A stretch of DNA of 64,000 nucleotides, taken from positions 2,077,001-2,141,000 of the forward strand of contig NZ_JAUCBZ010000015.1 in NCBI RefSeq assembly GCF_034676545.1. The letters run 5' to 3'. The DNA is from Pararhodobacter sp. (GTDB taxonomy: Bacteria > Pseudomonadota > Alphaproteobacteria > Rhodobacterales > Rhodobacteraceae). Each line of letters begins with the position of its first letter. The first letter of the stretch is position 1. Both the position numbers and the translations under genes were made by a program. The notes beneath the pieces are model-generated. The model was not told where the DNA came from and searched no databases. It worked only from the letters and a program-made list of their open reading frames with translations. Positions 34,359-43,361 of this stretch are shown here, piece after piece.

Positions 34359-36380
34359 ATGTCAGAGCTTCGCAAGATCATTATCGACGGCATCGAAGTC
34401 GAGGTTCATCCCGCGATGACCCTTATTCAGGCCTGCGAAGTCGCCGGCATCGAAGTGCCGCGGTTTTGCTATCACGAGCGGTTGTCGATTGCCGGCAACT
34501 GCCGGATGTGTCTGGTCGAAGTGGTCGGCGGCCCGCCCAAACCCGCCGCCTCCTGCGCGATGCAGGTCAAGGATTTGCGTCCGGGGCCAGAGGGCGCACC
34601 GCCCGAGGTGAAAACCAACTCGCCGATGGTCAAAAAGGCCCGCGAAGGCGTGATGGAATTCCTGCTGATCAATCACCCGCTCGATTGCCCGATTTGCGAT
34701 CAGGGCGGCGAATGCGACCTGCAGGATCAGGCCATGGCGTATGGCGTGGATTTCAGCCGCTACCGCGAGCCCAAACGCGCCTCCGAGGATCTCGAGCTTG
34801 GTCCGCTGGTGGCGACCTGCATGACGCGCTGCATTTCCTGCACGCGCTGCGTGCGCTTCACCACCGAAGTGGCGGGCGTCACCGTCATGGGCCAGACGGG
34901 CCGGGGCGAGGATGCGGAGATCACCACCTATCTGGGCGCGATGATCGAGTCGAACTTGCAGGGCAACATCATTGATCTGTGCCCGGTCGGGGCGCTGACC
35001 TCCAAGCCCTACGCCTTTACCGCGCGTCCGTGGGAATTGACGAAAACCGAGAGCATCGACGTGATGGATGCTTTGGGATCGAACATTCGCGTTGACACCA
35101 AAGGCCGCGAAGTGATGCGCATTCTGCCGCGCAACCATGACGGCGTGAACGAGGAATGGATTTCCGACAAGACGCGCTTTGTCTGGGACGGTTTGCGCCG
35201 TCAGCGTCTGGATACGCCGTTCATCCGCGAGAATGGCAAGCTGCGCAAAGCGACCTGGGCCGAGGCGTTGTCCGCCGCTGCCAAAGCCATGACCGGGGCC
35301 AAAAAACTGGCCGGACTGGTCGGCGATCTCGCCTCGACCGAGGCTGCGTTTTCTCTGAAAACACTGGTAGAATCGCTGGGCGGGTCGGTCGAGTGCCGGG
35401 TTGACAGCGCGCGTCTGCCAGCGGGCAACCGTTCGGGCTATGTCGGCACGGCAACGATCGAGGATATCGACAGCGCCAAGTACATTCTTCTGGTTGGGAC
35501 CAATCCGCGCGATGAGGCGCCCGTGTTGAACGCGCGCATCCGCAAGGCGTGGTTGAACGGTGCACAGATTGGCCTGGTGGGTGCGGCGGCTGACCTCACC
35601 TATGAGTATCACCATTCCGGCACCGATCGCGCGGCGCTTCGGGCGATCCTCGAACGGGATCACAGCGACGTGCTCGATGCGCCATCGCTGGTGATTCTGG
35701 GTCAGGGCGCCCTGCGCGAGGCTGATGGCGCGGCGGTTCTGGCGACTGCGATGCAGATCTGCGAGCGTTCGCAATCAAAACTGCTGGTGTTGCACACCGC
35801 AGCGGGCCGGGTTGGCGCGCTGGATGTGGGCGCCGTGACCGAAGGCGGCTTGCTGGCGGCGACCGACGGGGCCGATGTGATCTTCAACATGGGCGCGGAT
35901 GAGCTGGACATCGAGGCAGGCCCGTTCGTGATCTATCAAGGTAGCCACGGTGACCGGGGCGCGCATCGTGCCGACGTGATTCTGCCGGCGGCCGCCTATA
36001 CCGAAGAAAAGGGCGTCTTCGTGAACACCGAAGGGCGGCCTCAATTGGCCAGCCGTGCCGGGTTCGCACCGGGCGAGGCCAAGGAAAACTGGGCAATCCT
36101 GCGGGCCTTGTCCGCCGAAACCGGGCAGACCCAACCCTGGGACAGCCTCGGGCAGTTGCGCGCGGCCATGATTGCCGCCGTGCCGCATCTGGACATGATT
36201 GATGAGGTGCCGGAAAATGAGTGGCGCGCCGAACCCGCGGATGCCTTGGGTGATGCGACGTTCCGCCCGGCCATCGCCGATTTCTATCTCAGCAACCCGA
36301 TTGCCCGGGCCTCGGCACTCATGGCCGAACTCAGTGCCGGAGTTGCGGCCCGATCGGCAAAACCAATGGCGGCAGAGTAA
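34359..36380 (+). CDS. nuoG: NADH-quinone oxidoreductase subunit G
   Basis: The 75-kDa subunit carrying several Fe-S clusters. The N-terminal [2Fe-2S] site is CYHERLSIAGNCRMCLVE with an earlier loop Cys; the His/Cys cluster is HPLDCPICDQGGECDLQ; the [4Fe-4S] sites are CMTRCISCTRCVRF and CPVGALTSKPY. A molybdopterin-oxidoreductase-like domain follows to residue 673. AAGG lies upstream of the ATG. A lipoprotein gene follows after four bases. Confidence 0.96.
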   Translation: MSELRKIIIDGIEVEVHPAMTLIQACEVAGIEVPRFCYHERLSIAGNCRMCLVEVVGGPPKPAASCAMQVKDLRPGPEGAPPEVKTNSPMVKKAREGVMEFLLINHPLDCPICDQGGECDLQDQAMAYGVDFSRYREPKRASEDLELGPLVATCMTRCISCTRCVRFTTEVAGVTVMGQTGRGEDAEITTYLGAMIESNLQGNIIDLCPVGALTSKPYAFTARPWELTKTESIDVMDALGSNIRVDTKGREVMRILPRNHDGVNEEWISDKTRFVWDGLRRQRLDTPFIRENGKLRKATWAEALSAAAKAMTGAKKLAGLVGDLASTEAAFSLKTLVESLGGSVECRVDSARLPAGNRSGYVGTATIEDIDSAKYILLVGTNPRDEAPVLNARIRKAWLNGAQIGLVGAAADLTYEYHHSGTDRAALRAILERDHSDVLDAPSLVILGQGALREADGAAVLATAMQICERSQSKLLVLHTAAGRVGALDVGAVTEGGLLAATDGADVIFNMGADELDIEAGPFVIYQGSHGDRGAHRADVILPAAAYTEEKGVFVNTEGRPQLASRAGFAPGEAKENWAILRALSAETGQTQPWDSLGQLRAAMIAAVPHLDMIDEVPENEWRAEPADALGDATFRPAIADFYLSNPIARASALMAELSAGVAARSAKPMAAE

Positions 36381-36384
36381 ACGC

Positions 36385-36804
36385 ATGATGCAGAGCGCTC
36401 CCTTTGTGATCACAACCTCGCTGGCCCTGATGGGTCTGGCGGGCTGTGTCACGGCTGCCAGCCAACCGGCTGATGCGGTTTTGGGCGCGCCGGAAACCGC
36501 CGTCTATCGCGGGGTCCAGACGCGTCTGCTCGAGGACGATCTGGTGCATTTCATCGTAACAATGCAGGGTGCGCGCGATGCACAAGACCCCATTGCCTAT
36601 TCGCGCTGTGCCGCTGCACAATACGCCCTGATCAGGGGTTTCGGATTCGCGCGCCACGTGCGCACCAACGTAACAGAACAGGGTGGTCTTTGGCGGGCCG
36701 ATGCGGTTTATACCGTCTCGCCCGCACTGCCCCGTGGGTTTCATACCATCGACGCGGAAGTCACCGTTGCCGATTGTACGGAACAGGGGATACCGACGGT
36801 CTGA
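36385..36804 (+). CDS. Putative lipoprotein in nuo operon
   Basis: A 139-residue protein with a lipoprotein signal: a hydrophobic stretch and the lipobox LAGC, with Cys22 as predicted lipidation site. The mature part has a conserved-looking core (ETAVYRGVQTRLLEDDLVHF) and three more cysteines. A second ATG follows directly after the first. No family recognised. It sits between nuoG and nuoH, ten bases before nuoH, so it is co-transcribed with complex I. Confidence 0.7.
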   Translation: MMQSAPFVITTSLALMGLAGCVTAASQPADAVLGAPETAVYRGVQTRLLEDDLVHFIVTMQGARDAQDPIAYSRCAAAQYALIRGFGFARHVRTNVTEQGGLWRADAVYTVSPALPRGFHTIDAEVTVADCTEQGIPTV

Positions 36805-36813
36805 GGACAACAC

Positions 36814-37854
36814 ATGGCTGACTTCTTTACCAATACCAACCTGGGGATTTCCCTCTTGCTCGTCGGGCAGGTGCTCCTCATCATCGTGCCACTTCTGGTG
36901 GCGCTGGCATTCCTGATGTACGCGGATCGCAAGATCTGGGCGGCCGTCATGATGCGGCGCGGACCCAACGTGGTCGGCCCGTTCGGCCTGCTGCAAAGCT
37001 TCGCCGACTTCATCAAATACATCGTCAAAGAGGTGATCTACCCGGCAGGGGCGGACCGCGCGGTCTTCCTGCTGGCGCCGATGATCACCTTTGTCATGGC
37101 GATGATCGCCTGGGCGGTGATCCCGTTCAACGACGGGTGGGTGCTGGCCGATATCAACGTTGCCATCCTCTATATCTTCGCCGTCTCCGGGCTTGAGGTT
37201 TACGGCGTGATCATGGGCGGCTGGGCCTCCAACTCGAAATACCCGTTCCTCGGCTCCTTGCGCTCGGCGGCGCAGATGATCTCGTATGAGGTGTCGATCG
37301 GCCTGATCATCGTCGGTGTGATCATCTCGACCGGCTCCTTGAACCTCTCGGATATCGTGAATGCCCAGGCCGGCAGCTATGGCTTGCTGCACTGGTACTT
37401 CATTCCGCATTTCCCGATGCTGTTCCTGTTTCTGATCTCGGCAATGGCGGAAACCAACCGTCCGCCTTTCGACCTGCCCGAGGCCGAGGCCGAACTGGTC
37501 GCCGGTTTTCAGGTGGAATATTCCTCGACACCGTTCTTGCTGTTCATGATCGGTGAGCTGGTTGCCGTGGTGCTGATGTGTGCGTTGATCAGCCTGATGT
37601 TCTTTGGCGGCTGGCTGTCTCCCGTCGAATTCCTGCCCGATGGCATCCACTGGATGATCCTCAAGATGTTGGCGGTGTTCTTCGTGTTCTCGATGGTCAA
37701 AGCCATCACACCGCGCTACCGCTACGACCAGTTGATGCGCATTGGCTGGAAAGTCTTCTTGCCGATGTCGCTGGGCTGGGTTGTGCTGGTGTCGTTTCTG
37801 GCAAAGTTTGAACTGTTCGGCGGCTTCTGGGCCCGCTGGGCGATTGGGGGCTGA
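36814..37854 (+). CDS. nuoH: NADH-quinone oxidoreductase subunit H
   Basis: ND1-type membrane subunit linking the quinone site to the proton channels. It is 346 residues with about eight helices. Signatures: YADRKIWAAVMMRRGPNVVG, FGLLQSFADFIKY and ETNRPPFDLPEAEAELVAGF. GAGGA precedes the ATG. nuoI begins two bases after its stop. Confidence 0.96.
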   Translation: MADFFTNTNLGISLLLVGQVLLIIVPLLVALAFLMYADRKIWAAVMMRRGPNVVGPFGLLQSFADFIKYIVKEVIYPAGADRAVFLLAPMITFVMAMIAWAVIPFNDGWVLADINVAILYIFAVSGLEVYGVIMGGWASNSKYPFLGSLRSAAQMISYEVSIGLIIVGVIISTGSLNLSDIVNAQAGSYGLLHWYFIPHFPMLFLFLISAMAETNRPPFDLPEAEAELVAGFQVEYSSTPFLLFMIGELVAVVLMCALISLMFFGGWLSPVEFLPDGIHWMILKMLAVFFVFSMVKAITPRYRYDQLMRIGWKVFLPMSLGWVVLVSFLAKFELFGGFWARWAIGG

Positions 37855-37856
37855 AG

Positions 37857-38354
37857 ATGACACAGCAAGTCGACTATACCCGTGCCGTCAAATACTTCCT
37901 GCTCTCGGATTTCGTGATCGGCTTTCGGCTGGGCTTCAAGTATTTCTTCGCGCCCAAGGTGACGATCAACTATCCGCACGAAAAGGGCATGTTGAGCCCC
38001 CGGTTCCGGGGCGAACACGCGCTGCGCCGGTATCCGAATGGTGAAGAACGTTGCATCGCCTGCAAATTGTGCGAGGCGATCTGCCCCGCGCAGGCGATCA
38101 CCATCGACGCGGAACCCCGCGATGACGGCAGCCGCCGCACCACGCGCTATGATATCGACATGACCAAATGCATCTACTGTGGTTTCTGCCAAGAGGCCTG
38201 CCCGGTGGACGCCATCGTCGAAGGACCGAACTTTGAATTTGCCACAGAAACCCGCGAGGAGTTGTTCTACGACAAGGAACGCCTGCTCGCCAACGGCGAC
38301 CGTTGGGAATCCGAGATTGCGCGCAATCTCGAAATCGACGCGCCTTATCGGTGA
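37857..38354 (+). CDS. nuoI: NADH-quinone oxidoreductase subunit I
   Basis: The 23-kDa ferredoxin-like subunit with clusters N6a and N6b: CIACKLCEAICPAQAI and CIYCGFCQEACPVDAI. It is 165 residues. It transfers electrons towards N2 in NuoB. The gene for a CMD-type protein follows six bases downstream, separating nuoI from nuoJ. Confidence 0.96.
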   Translation: MTQQVDYTRAVKYFLLSDFVIGFRLGFKYFFAPKVTINYPHEKGMLSPRFRGEHALRRYPNGEERCIACKLCEAICPAQAITIDAEPRDDGSRRTTRYDIDMTKCIYCGFCQEACPVDAIVEGPNFEFATETREELFYDKERLLANGDRWESEIARNLEIDAPYR

Positions 38355-38360
38355 CATGAC

Positions 38361-38771
38361 ATGAGCGATCCTTACACCAAGATCCTTGAGCAGATGATGG
38401 CATCCAGTCAGGAAATGATGCGGACCTTCAACCCAAGGCTTGAGGCTGCGCAACTGCCTGATGTGGGCGCGCTGTTTCCCACGATGTCCGCGGATATGTT
38501 GGAGATGTGGTTTGGCCGCGCGTTCAACCGCGACGGACTTGAGGCCAAGACACGTCTGTTGGTAACTCTGGCGGCGTTGACCGTTTTGGGCGCACAGGCC
38601 GAACCACAGATCAAACTGACGGTGCGGCACGCTCTCGAGGCAGGCGCGACCGAACGCGAGATCACCGAGGTGATCTGGCTGATGAGCATGTTCGGCGGCC
38701 TGCCCGCCATGCAAAAGGCCCTGGAACTTGCCCAGAAGGTCTTTGCAGATACCAAGGAGAAGGACGCATGA
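38361..38771 (+). CDS. Carboxymuconolactone decarboxylase-family protein without cysteines
   Basis: A 136-residue all-helical protein. The CMD pattern appears as EAKTRLLVTLAALTVLGAQAEPQ, then KLTVRHALEAGATEREITEVIWLMSMFGGLPA. The peroxidase-type CxxC of AhpD relatives is absent, and there is no cysteine anywhere, so a redox role through cysteines is excluded. It lies between nuoI and nuoJ and overlaps nuoJ by four bases (ATGA). A role in complex I assembly or as a metabolic decarboxylase cannot be told apart. Confidence 0.8.
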   Translation: MSDPYTKILEQMMASSQEMMRTFNPRLEAAQLPDVGALFPTMSADMLEMWFGRAFNRDGLEAKTRLLVTLAALTVLGAQAEPQIKLTVRHALEAGATEREITEVIWLMSMFGGLPAMQKALELAQKVFADTKEKDA

Positions 38772-39382
38772 GCGTTGCTGATTTTGCCTTCTACGCCTTT
38801 GCCATTGTTGTGGTGGTCGCTGCCCTGCTGGTGGTGACGGCGCGGAACCCGGTGCATGCGGTGCTCTGGTTGGTCCTCACGTTTCTGTCGGCGGCGGGAC
38901 TGTTTGTCCTGCTGGGCGCCGAGTTCCTCGCGATGCTGCTGATGATCGTCTATATCGGTGCCGTGGCCGTGTTGTTCCTGTTCGTGGTGATGATGCTCGA
39001 CGTTGATTTCGCCACGCTCAGGGGGGAAATGGCACGCTATTTTCCGCTGGCATCGTTGGTGGGCGTTGTGATCCTGATGCAATTGGCGCTGCTCTATGGG
39101 GCCTGGTCCGGGGCAGACGGCGCGGCGGCGCTGCGACTGGCGCCGACACCCGATCTGGCTGTGGTCGACAACACCCGGGCCTTGGGATTGATCATGTATG
39201 ATCAATATTTCCTGGTCTTCCAATTGGCGGGCTTGATCCTGCTGGTTGCCATGATTGGCGCGATTGTGTTGACCCTGCGCCACCGGAGCGATGTCAAACG
39301 CCAGAAAGTACTGCACCAGATGTGGCGTGACCCGGCCAAGACGATGGAATTGAAAGACGTGAAGCCCGGGCAGGGACTGTGA
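38768..39382 (+). CDS. nuoJ: NADH-quinone oxidoreductase subunit J
   Basis: ND6-type membrane subunit, 204 residues, five helices. Conserved segments: VTARNPVHAVLWLVLTFLSA, LGAEFLAMLLMIVYIGAVAVLFLFVVMMLD. The start overlaps the CMD-type gene. A 128-base gap with no gene separates it from nuoK, the longest non-coding stretch between the late nuo genes. Confidence 0.95.
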   Translation: MSVADFAFYAFAIVVVVAALLVVTARNPVHAVLWLVLTFLSAAGLFVLLGAEFLAMLLMIVYIGAVAVLFLFVVMMLDVDFATLRGEMARYFPLASLVGVVILMQLALLYGAWSGADGAAALRLAPTPDLAVVDNTRALGLIMYDQYFLVFQLAGLILLVAMIGAIVLTLRHRSDVKRQKVLHQMWRDPAKTMELKDVKPGQGL

Positions 39383-39510
39383 ATTGACAGCGGGCCTCGT
39401 GGTGCGGTTATCCCCGTGCTGCCGTAGACCCGCTGAACGCTGAACGACAAAGGCGGGCGTGCCTCGCTGATAACGACAAGAACGGGCGACACGCTCGGAG
39501 GGAACGGACC

Positions 39511-39816
39511 ATGGTTGGACTTGAGCATTACCTGACGGTAGCGGCAACGCTGTTCGTCATCGGGATCTTCGGGATATTCTTGAACCGCAAGAACGTCATC
39601 GTGATCCTGATGTCGATCGAACTGATCTTGCTGTCAGTAAATATCAATCTGGTGGCTTTCTCGAACCATTTGGGTGACTTGGTGGGTCAGGTCTTCACCA
39701 TGCTCGTGCTGACCGTCGCCGCCGCTGAGGCCGCGATTGGTCTGGCGATCCTGGTCACCTTCTTCAGGAACCGCGGCACGATTGACGTTGAAGACGTCAA
39801 CGTGATGAAAGGCTAA
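39511..39816 (+). CDS. nuoK: NADH-quinone oxidoreductase subunit K
   Basis: ND4L-type membrane subunit, 101 residues, three helices. It carries the buried glutamates in MSIELILLSVNINLVAF and AAAEAAIGLAILVTFFR. GGAGGGA lies upstream of the ATG. nuoL follows after five bases. Confidence 0.95.
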   Translation: MVGLEHYLTVAATLFVIGIFGIFLNRKNVIVILMSIELILLSVNINLVAFSNHLGDLVGQVFTMLVLTVAAAEAAIGLAILVTFFRNRGTIDVEDVNVMKG

Positions 39817-39821
39817 GACCG

Positions 39822-41786
39822 ATGGCAACGATGCTTCTCTTTGCTCCCCTGTTGGGCGCGATCATCTGCGGTCTGTTTTGGCGCGCAATCGGCGAAAAGG
39901 CCGGGATGATCATTGCCACGGCGCTGCTGTTCTTGTCGGCGGGCCTGTCGTGGATCACGTTCCTGACCTTTGACGGTGCCGATCAGACCATCCATCTGTT
40001 TCGCTTCATCGACTCGGGCACCCTGGCCGGGGATTGGGCGATCCGCATGGACCGTCTGACGACCGTGATGCTGATCGTCGTCACAACAGTTTCGGCGCTG
40101 GTTCACCTCTATTCCTTCGGCTACATGGCGCATGACGACAACTGGACCAAGACCGAGGCTTACCGCGCCCGGTTCTTTGCCTATCTGTCGCTGTTCACCT
40201 TCGCGATGTTGATGCTGGTGACCGCCGACAACCTGGTGCAGATCTTCTTTGGCTGGGAGGGCGTGGGCCTGGCGTCCTATCTGCTGATCGGTTTCTACTG
40301 GAAGAAACCCAGCGCCTCGGCGGCGGCCATGAAGGCCTTCATCGTCAACCGGGTTGGTGACTTTGGCTTCATCATCGGCATCATGATGCTGTATTTCCTG
40401 ACCGACTCGGTCAAGTTCGACGATATCTTCCACGCGGCCGAAACACTGTCGCAGACCACGCTCCACTTCCTGTGGACCAACTGGAACGCGGTCAATGTCG
40501 TGTGTTTCTTCCTGTTCATCGGCGCGATGGGCAAATCGGCGCAGTTGTTCCTGCACACCTGGTTGCCCGACGCAATGGAAGGCCCGACGCCGGTATCGGC
40601 ACTGATCCACGCGGCAACGATGGTGACCGCCGGTGTGTTCCTCGTCAGCCGCATGTCGCCGCTGATGGAATATGCCGACGACGCCCGCGCTTTCATCGTT
40701 TTCATCGGGGCCATGACGGCATTCGTTGCGGCCAGCATCGGTTTGGTGCAAAACGACATCAAGCGCGTGATCGCCTATTCGACCATGTCGCAGCTGGGCT
40801 ATATGTTCGTGGCCGCGGGGGTGGGCGTCTATTCGGTCGCCATGTTCCACCTGCTGACCCACGCGTTCTTCAAGGCGATGCTGTTCCTGGGGGCCGGTTC
40901 GGTGATCCACGGCATGCATCACGAGCAGGACATGCGCCATTACGGCGGGTTGCGTCACAAATTGCCCTATACGTTCTGGGCGATGATGATCGGCACACTG
41001 GCGATCACCGGCGTTGGCATCCCGTTGACCCACATCGGCTTTGCCGGGTTTGTCTCCAAGGACGCCATCATCGAGAGCGCGTTTGGCGGCGGGGCGACCT
41101 ATGCCTTCTGGTTCCTCGTGATCGGTGCGGCGATGACCTCGTTCTACTCATGGCGTCTGATGTTCCTGACGTTCTTCGGCAAACCGCGGGGCGACAAGCA
41201 CACGCACGAGCACGCCCATGAAAGCCCGCTGACCATGTTGATCCCGCTGGGCGTTCTGGCGGTGGGCTCGGTGCTGGCCGGGATGATCTGGTACGATCCG
41301 TTCTTTGGCTCGCACGAGTTTGTGCACGCGTGGTTCGGTCATTCCATTTTCATGCTCGACAGCAACCACACGATTTACAACGCCCACGAGGCGCCGGTCT
41401 GGGTCAAGGTTGCACCGTTCATCGCAATGGTGTTCGGCTTCTGCCTGTCGTATTTGTTCTACATGATGAAACCGCATCTGCCGGGGAAACTGGCGGCAAA
41501 CCAGCCGATCCTGTATCGCTTCTTGCTGAACAAATGGTACTTCGACGAGATTTACGAGGCGATCTTCGTGCGTCCTTCCATCGCCCTTGGCCGTTTCCTG
41601 TGGAAGCGCGGCGATGAGAACACGATTGACGGGTTCCTCAACGGCTTGTCGCTTTCCGTCCTGCCGAAATTGAACCGCGTCTATGCACGCGTCCAGTCCG
41701 GCTACCTCTACACCTATGCATTTGCGATGGTCCTCGGGATCGCGGCACTTGTCACCTATGTTACGCTCACCGGAGGGGCGCACTGA
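39822..41786 (+). CDS. nuoL: NADH-quinone oxidoreductase subunit L
   Basis: Antiporter-like distal proton pump subunit, 654 residues, with many helices. Landmarks: FFGWEGVGLASYLLIGFYW, HTWLPDAMEGPTPVSALIHA and the lateral amphipathic helix near the C-terminus. A His-rich loop (GDKHTHEHAHE, about residue 460) is notable; it is an inter-helix loop and not a known catalytic site. Its stop shares one base with the nuoM start. Confidence 0.95.
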   Translation: MATMLLFAPLLGAIICGLFWRAIGEKAGMIIATALLFLSAGLSWITFLTFDGADQTIHLFRFIDSGTLAGDWAIRMDRLTTVMLIVVTTVSALVHLYSFGYMAHDDNWTKTEAYRARFFAYLSLFTFAMLMLVTADNLVQIFFGWEGVGLASYLLIGFYWKKPSASAAAMKAFIVNRVGDFGFIIGIMMLYFLTDSVKFDDIFHAAETLSQTTLHFLWTNWNAVNVVCFFLFIGAMGKSAQLFLHTWLPDAMEGPTPVSALIHAATMVTAGVFLVSRMSPLMEYADDARAFIVFIGAMTAFVAASIGLVQNDIKRVIAYSTMSQLGYMFVAAGVGVYSVAMFHLLTHAFFKAMLFLGAGSVIHGMHHEQDMRHYGGLRHKLPYTFWAMMIGTLAITGVGIPLTHIGFAGFVSKDAIIESAFGGGATYAFWFLVIGAAMTSFYSWRLMFLTFFGKPRGDKHTHEHAHESPLTMLIPLGVLAVGSVLAGMIWYDPFFGSHEFVHAWFGHSIFMLDSNHTIYNAHEAPVWVKVAPFIAMVFGFCLSYLFYMMKPHLPGKLAANQPILYRFLLNKWYFDEIYEAIFVRPSIALGRFLWKRGDENTIDGFLNGLSLSVLPKLNRVYARVQSGYLYTYAFAMVLGIAALVTYVTLTGGAH

Positions 41787-43348
41787 TGCTGAACCTTCTG
41801 TCCATCATCACCTTCACCCCCGCGGTGGCGGCGCTGGTTTTGGCCGTATTCCTGCGCGGCGAAGATGAAGCGGCGCAGCGCAATGCCAAATGGCTTGCGC
41901 TGGTGGCGACCTCGGCAACCTTCCTGATCTCGCTGATCTTGTTGTTTACCTTTGACCCCTCGGACACCGGCTTTCAGCAGGTCGAAGAGCGGACCTGGAT
42001 CATGGGTCTGACCTATAAACTGGGGGTCGATGGCATCTCGGTGCTGTTTGTCATGCTGACCACCTTCCTGATGCCGATCACCATTGCTGCCTGCTGGAAC
42101 GTGACGCACCGGGTCAAGGAATACATGATCGCCTTCCTGCTGCTGGAAACGCTGATGATCGGCGTGTTCGTGGCGCTGGATCTGGTGCTGTTCTACCTGT
42201 TCTTCGAAGCCGGTCTGATCCCGATGTTCCTGATCATCGGCATCTGGGGCGGCAAGAACCGCATCTACGCGGCGTTCAAGTTCTTCCTCTATACCTTCAT
42301 CGGCTCGGTGCTGATGCTGGTGGCGATGATCTACATGTATATCCAGGCCGGCATGACCGACATTCCGACGCTGCTGTCCTTTGAATTTGACGCAGGTCCG
42401 GTCACCTTGCTGGGCTGGCAGATCGCCGGGGGCGCGCAAACGCTGATGTTCCTCGCGTTCTTCGCGTCGTTTGCGGTGAAAATGCCGATGTGGCCGGTCC
42501 ACACCTGGTTGCCTGATGCACACGTTCAGGCACCCACGGCGGGTTCGGTCATTCTGGCGGCGGTTCTGTTGAAGATGGGCGGCTATGGCTTCCTGCGCTT
42601 CTCGGTGCCGATGTTCCCGGCGGGTGCCGAGATCATCGCGCCGCTGATCCTCTGGCTCAGCGCGATTGCCATCGTCTATGCATCGCTGGTTGCTTTGGTG
42701 CAGCAGGACATGAAGAAACTGGTGGCCTATTCTTCGGTCGCGCATATGGGCTTTGTGACGATGGGCATCTTTGCCCTGAACAAGCAGGGCCTTGATGGGG
42801 CGATCTTCCAGATGATCAGCCACGGCTTCATCTCGGGCGCATTGTTCTTGGCGGTTGGCGTGATCTATGACCGCATGCACACCCGCGATATCGACGCCTA
42901 CGGTGGCCTCGTGAACCGGATGCCGGCCTATGCGGCGGTGTTCCTGCTGTTCACCATGGCCAACGTCGGCTTGCCCGGAACCTCGGGTTTTGTCGGCGAG
43001 TTCCTGACCCTGATGGCGGCATTCCAGGCCAACACCTGGGTTGCCGCGGTCGCGGCGACGGGCGTGATCCTGTCGGCGGGCTATGCGCTCTGGCTGTATC
43101 GCCGGGTGGTTTTTGGCCAGCTGATCAAGGAAAGCCTCAAGTCCATCAAGGATCTGAACGCCCGCGAAAAGCTGATGTTCGCGCCCTTGTTGGCGATGAC
43201 CCTGCTGCTGGGCGTCTATCCGGCCCTGGTCACCGACCTGATCGGCCCCTCGGTCGATAATCTTCTCACTCACTATAATGCCGCGGTTGGCACCGAGGTG
43301 GTCGCTGACGCGGCTGCCCATGCCGCTCCCGCCGCCCCAAGCCACTGA
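41786..43348 (+). CDS. nuoM: NADH-quinone oxidoreductase subunit M
   Basis: Antiporter-like proton pump subunit, 520 residues. Conserved elements: FYLFFEAGLIPMFLIIGIWGG, VHTWLPDAHVQAPTAGSVILA and LVAYSSVAHMGFVTMGI. It starts on the last base of the nuoL stop. nuoN follows 13 bases later. Confidence 0.95.
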   Translation: MLNLLSIITFTPAVAALVLAVFLRGEDEAAQRNAKWLALVATSATFLISLILLFTFDPSDTGFQQVEERTWIMGLTYKLGVDGISVLFVMLTTFLMPITIAACWNVTHRVKEYMIAFLLLETLMIGVFVALDLVLFYLFFEAGLIPMFLIIGIWGGKNRIYAAFKFFLYTFIGSVLMLVAMIYMYIQAGMTDIPTLLSFEFDAGPVTLLGWQIAGGAQTLMFLAFFASFAVKMPMWPVHTWLPDAHVQAPTAGSVILAAVLLKMGGYGFLRFSVPMFPAGAEIIAPLILWLSAIAIVYASLVALVQQDMKKLVAYSSVAHMGFVTMGIFALNKQGLDGAIFQMISHGFISGALFLAVGVIYDRMHTRDIDAYGGLVNRMPAYAAVFLLFTMANVGLPGTSGFVGEFLTLMAAFQANTWVAAVAATGVILSAGYALWLYRRVVFGQLIKESLKSIKDLNAREKLMFAPLLAMTLLLGVYPALVTDLIGPSVDNLLTHYNAAVGTEVVADAAAHAAPAAPSH

Positions 43349-43361
43349 AAGGCCCACCCAG

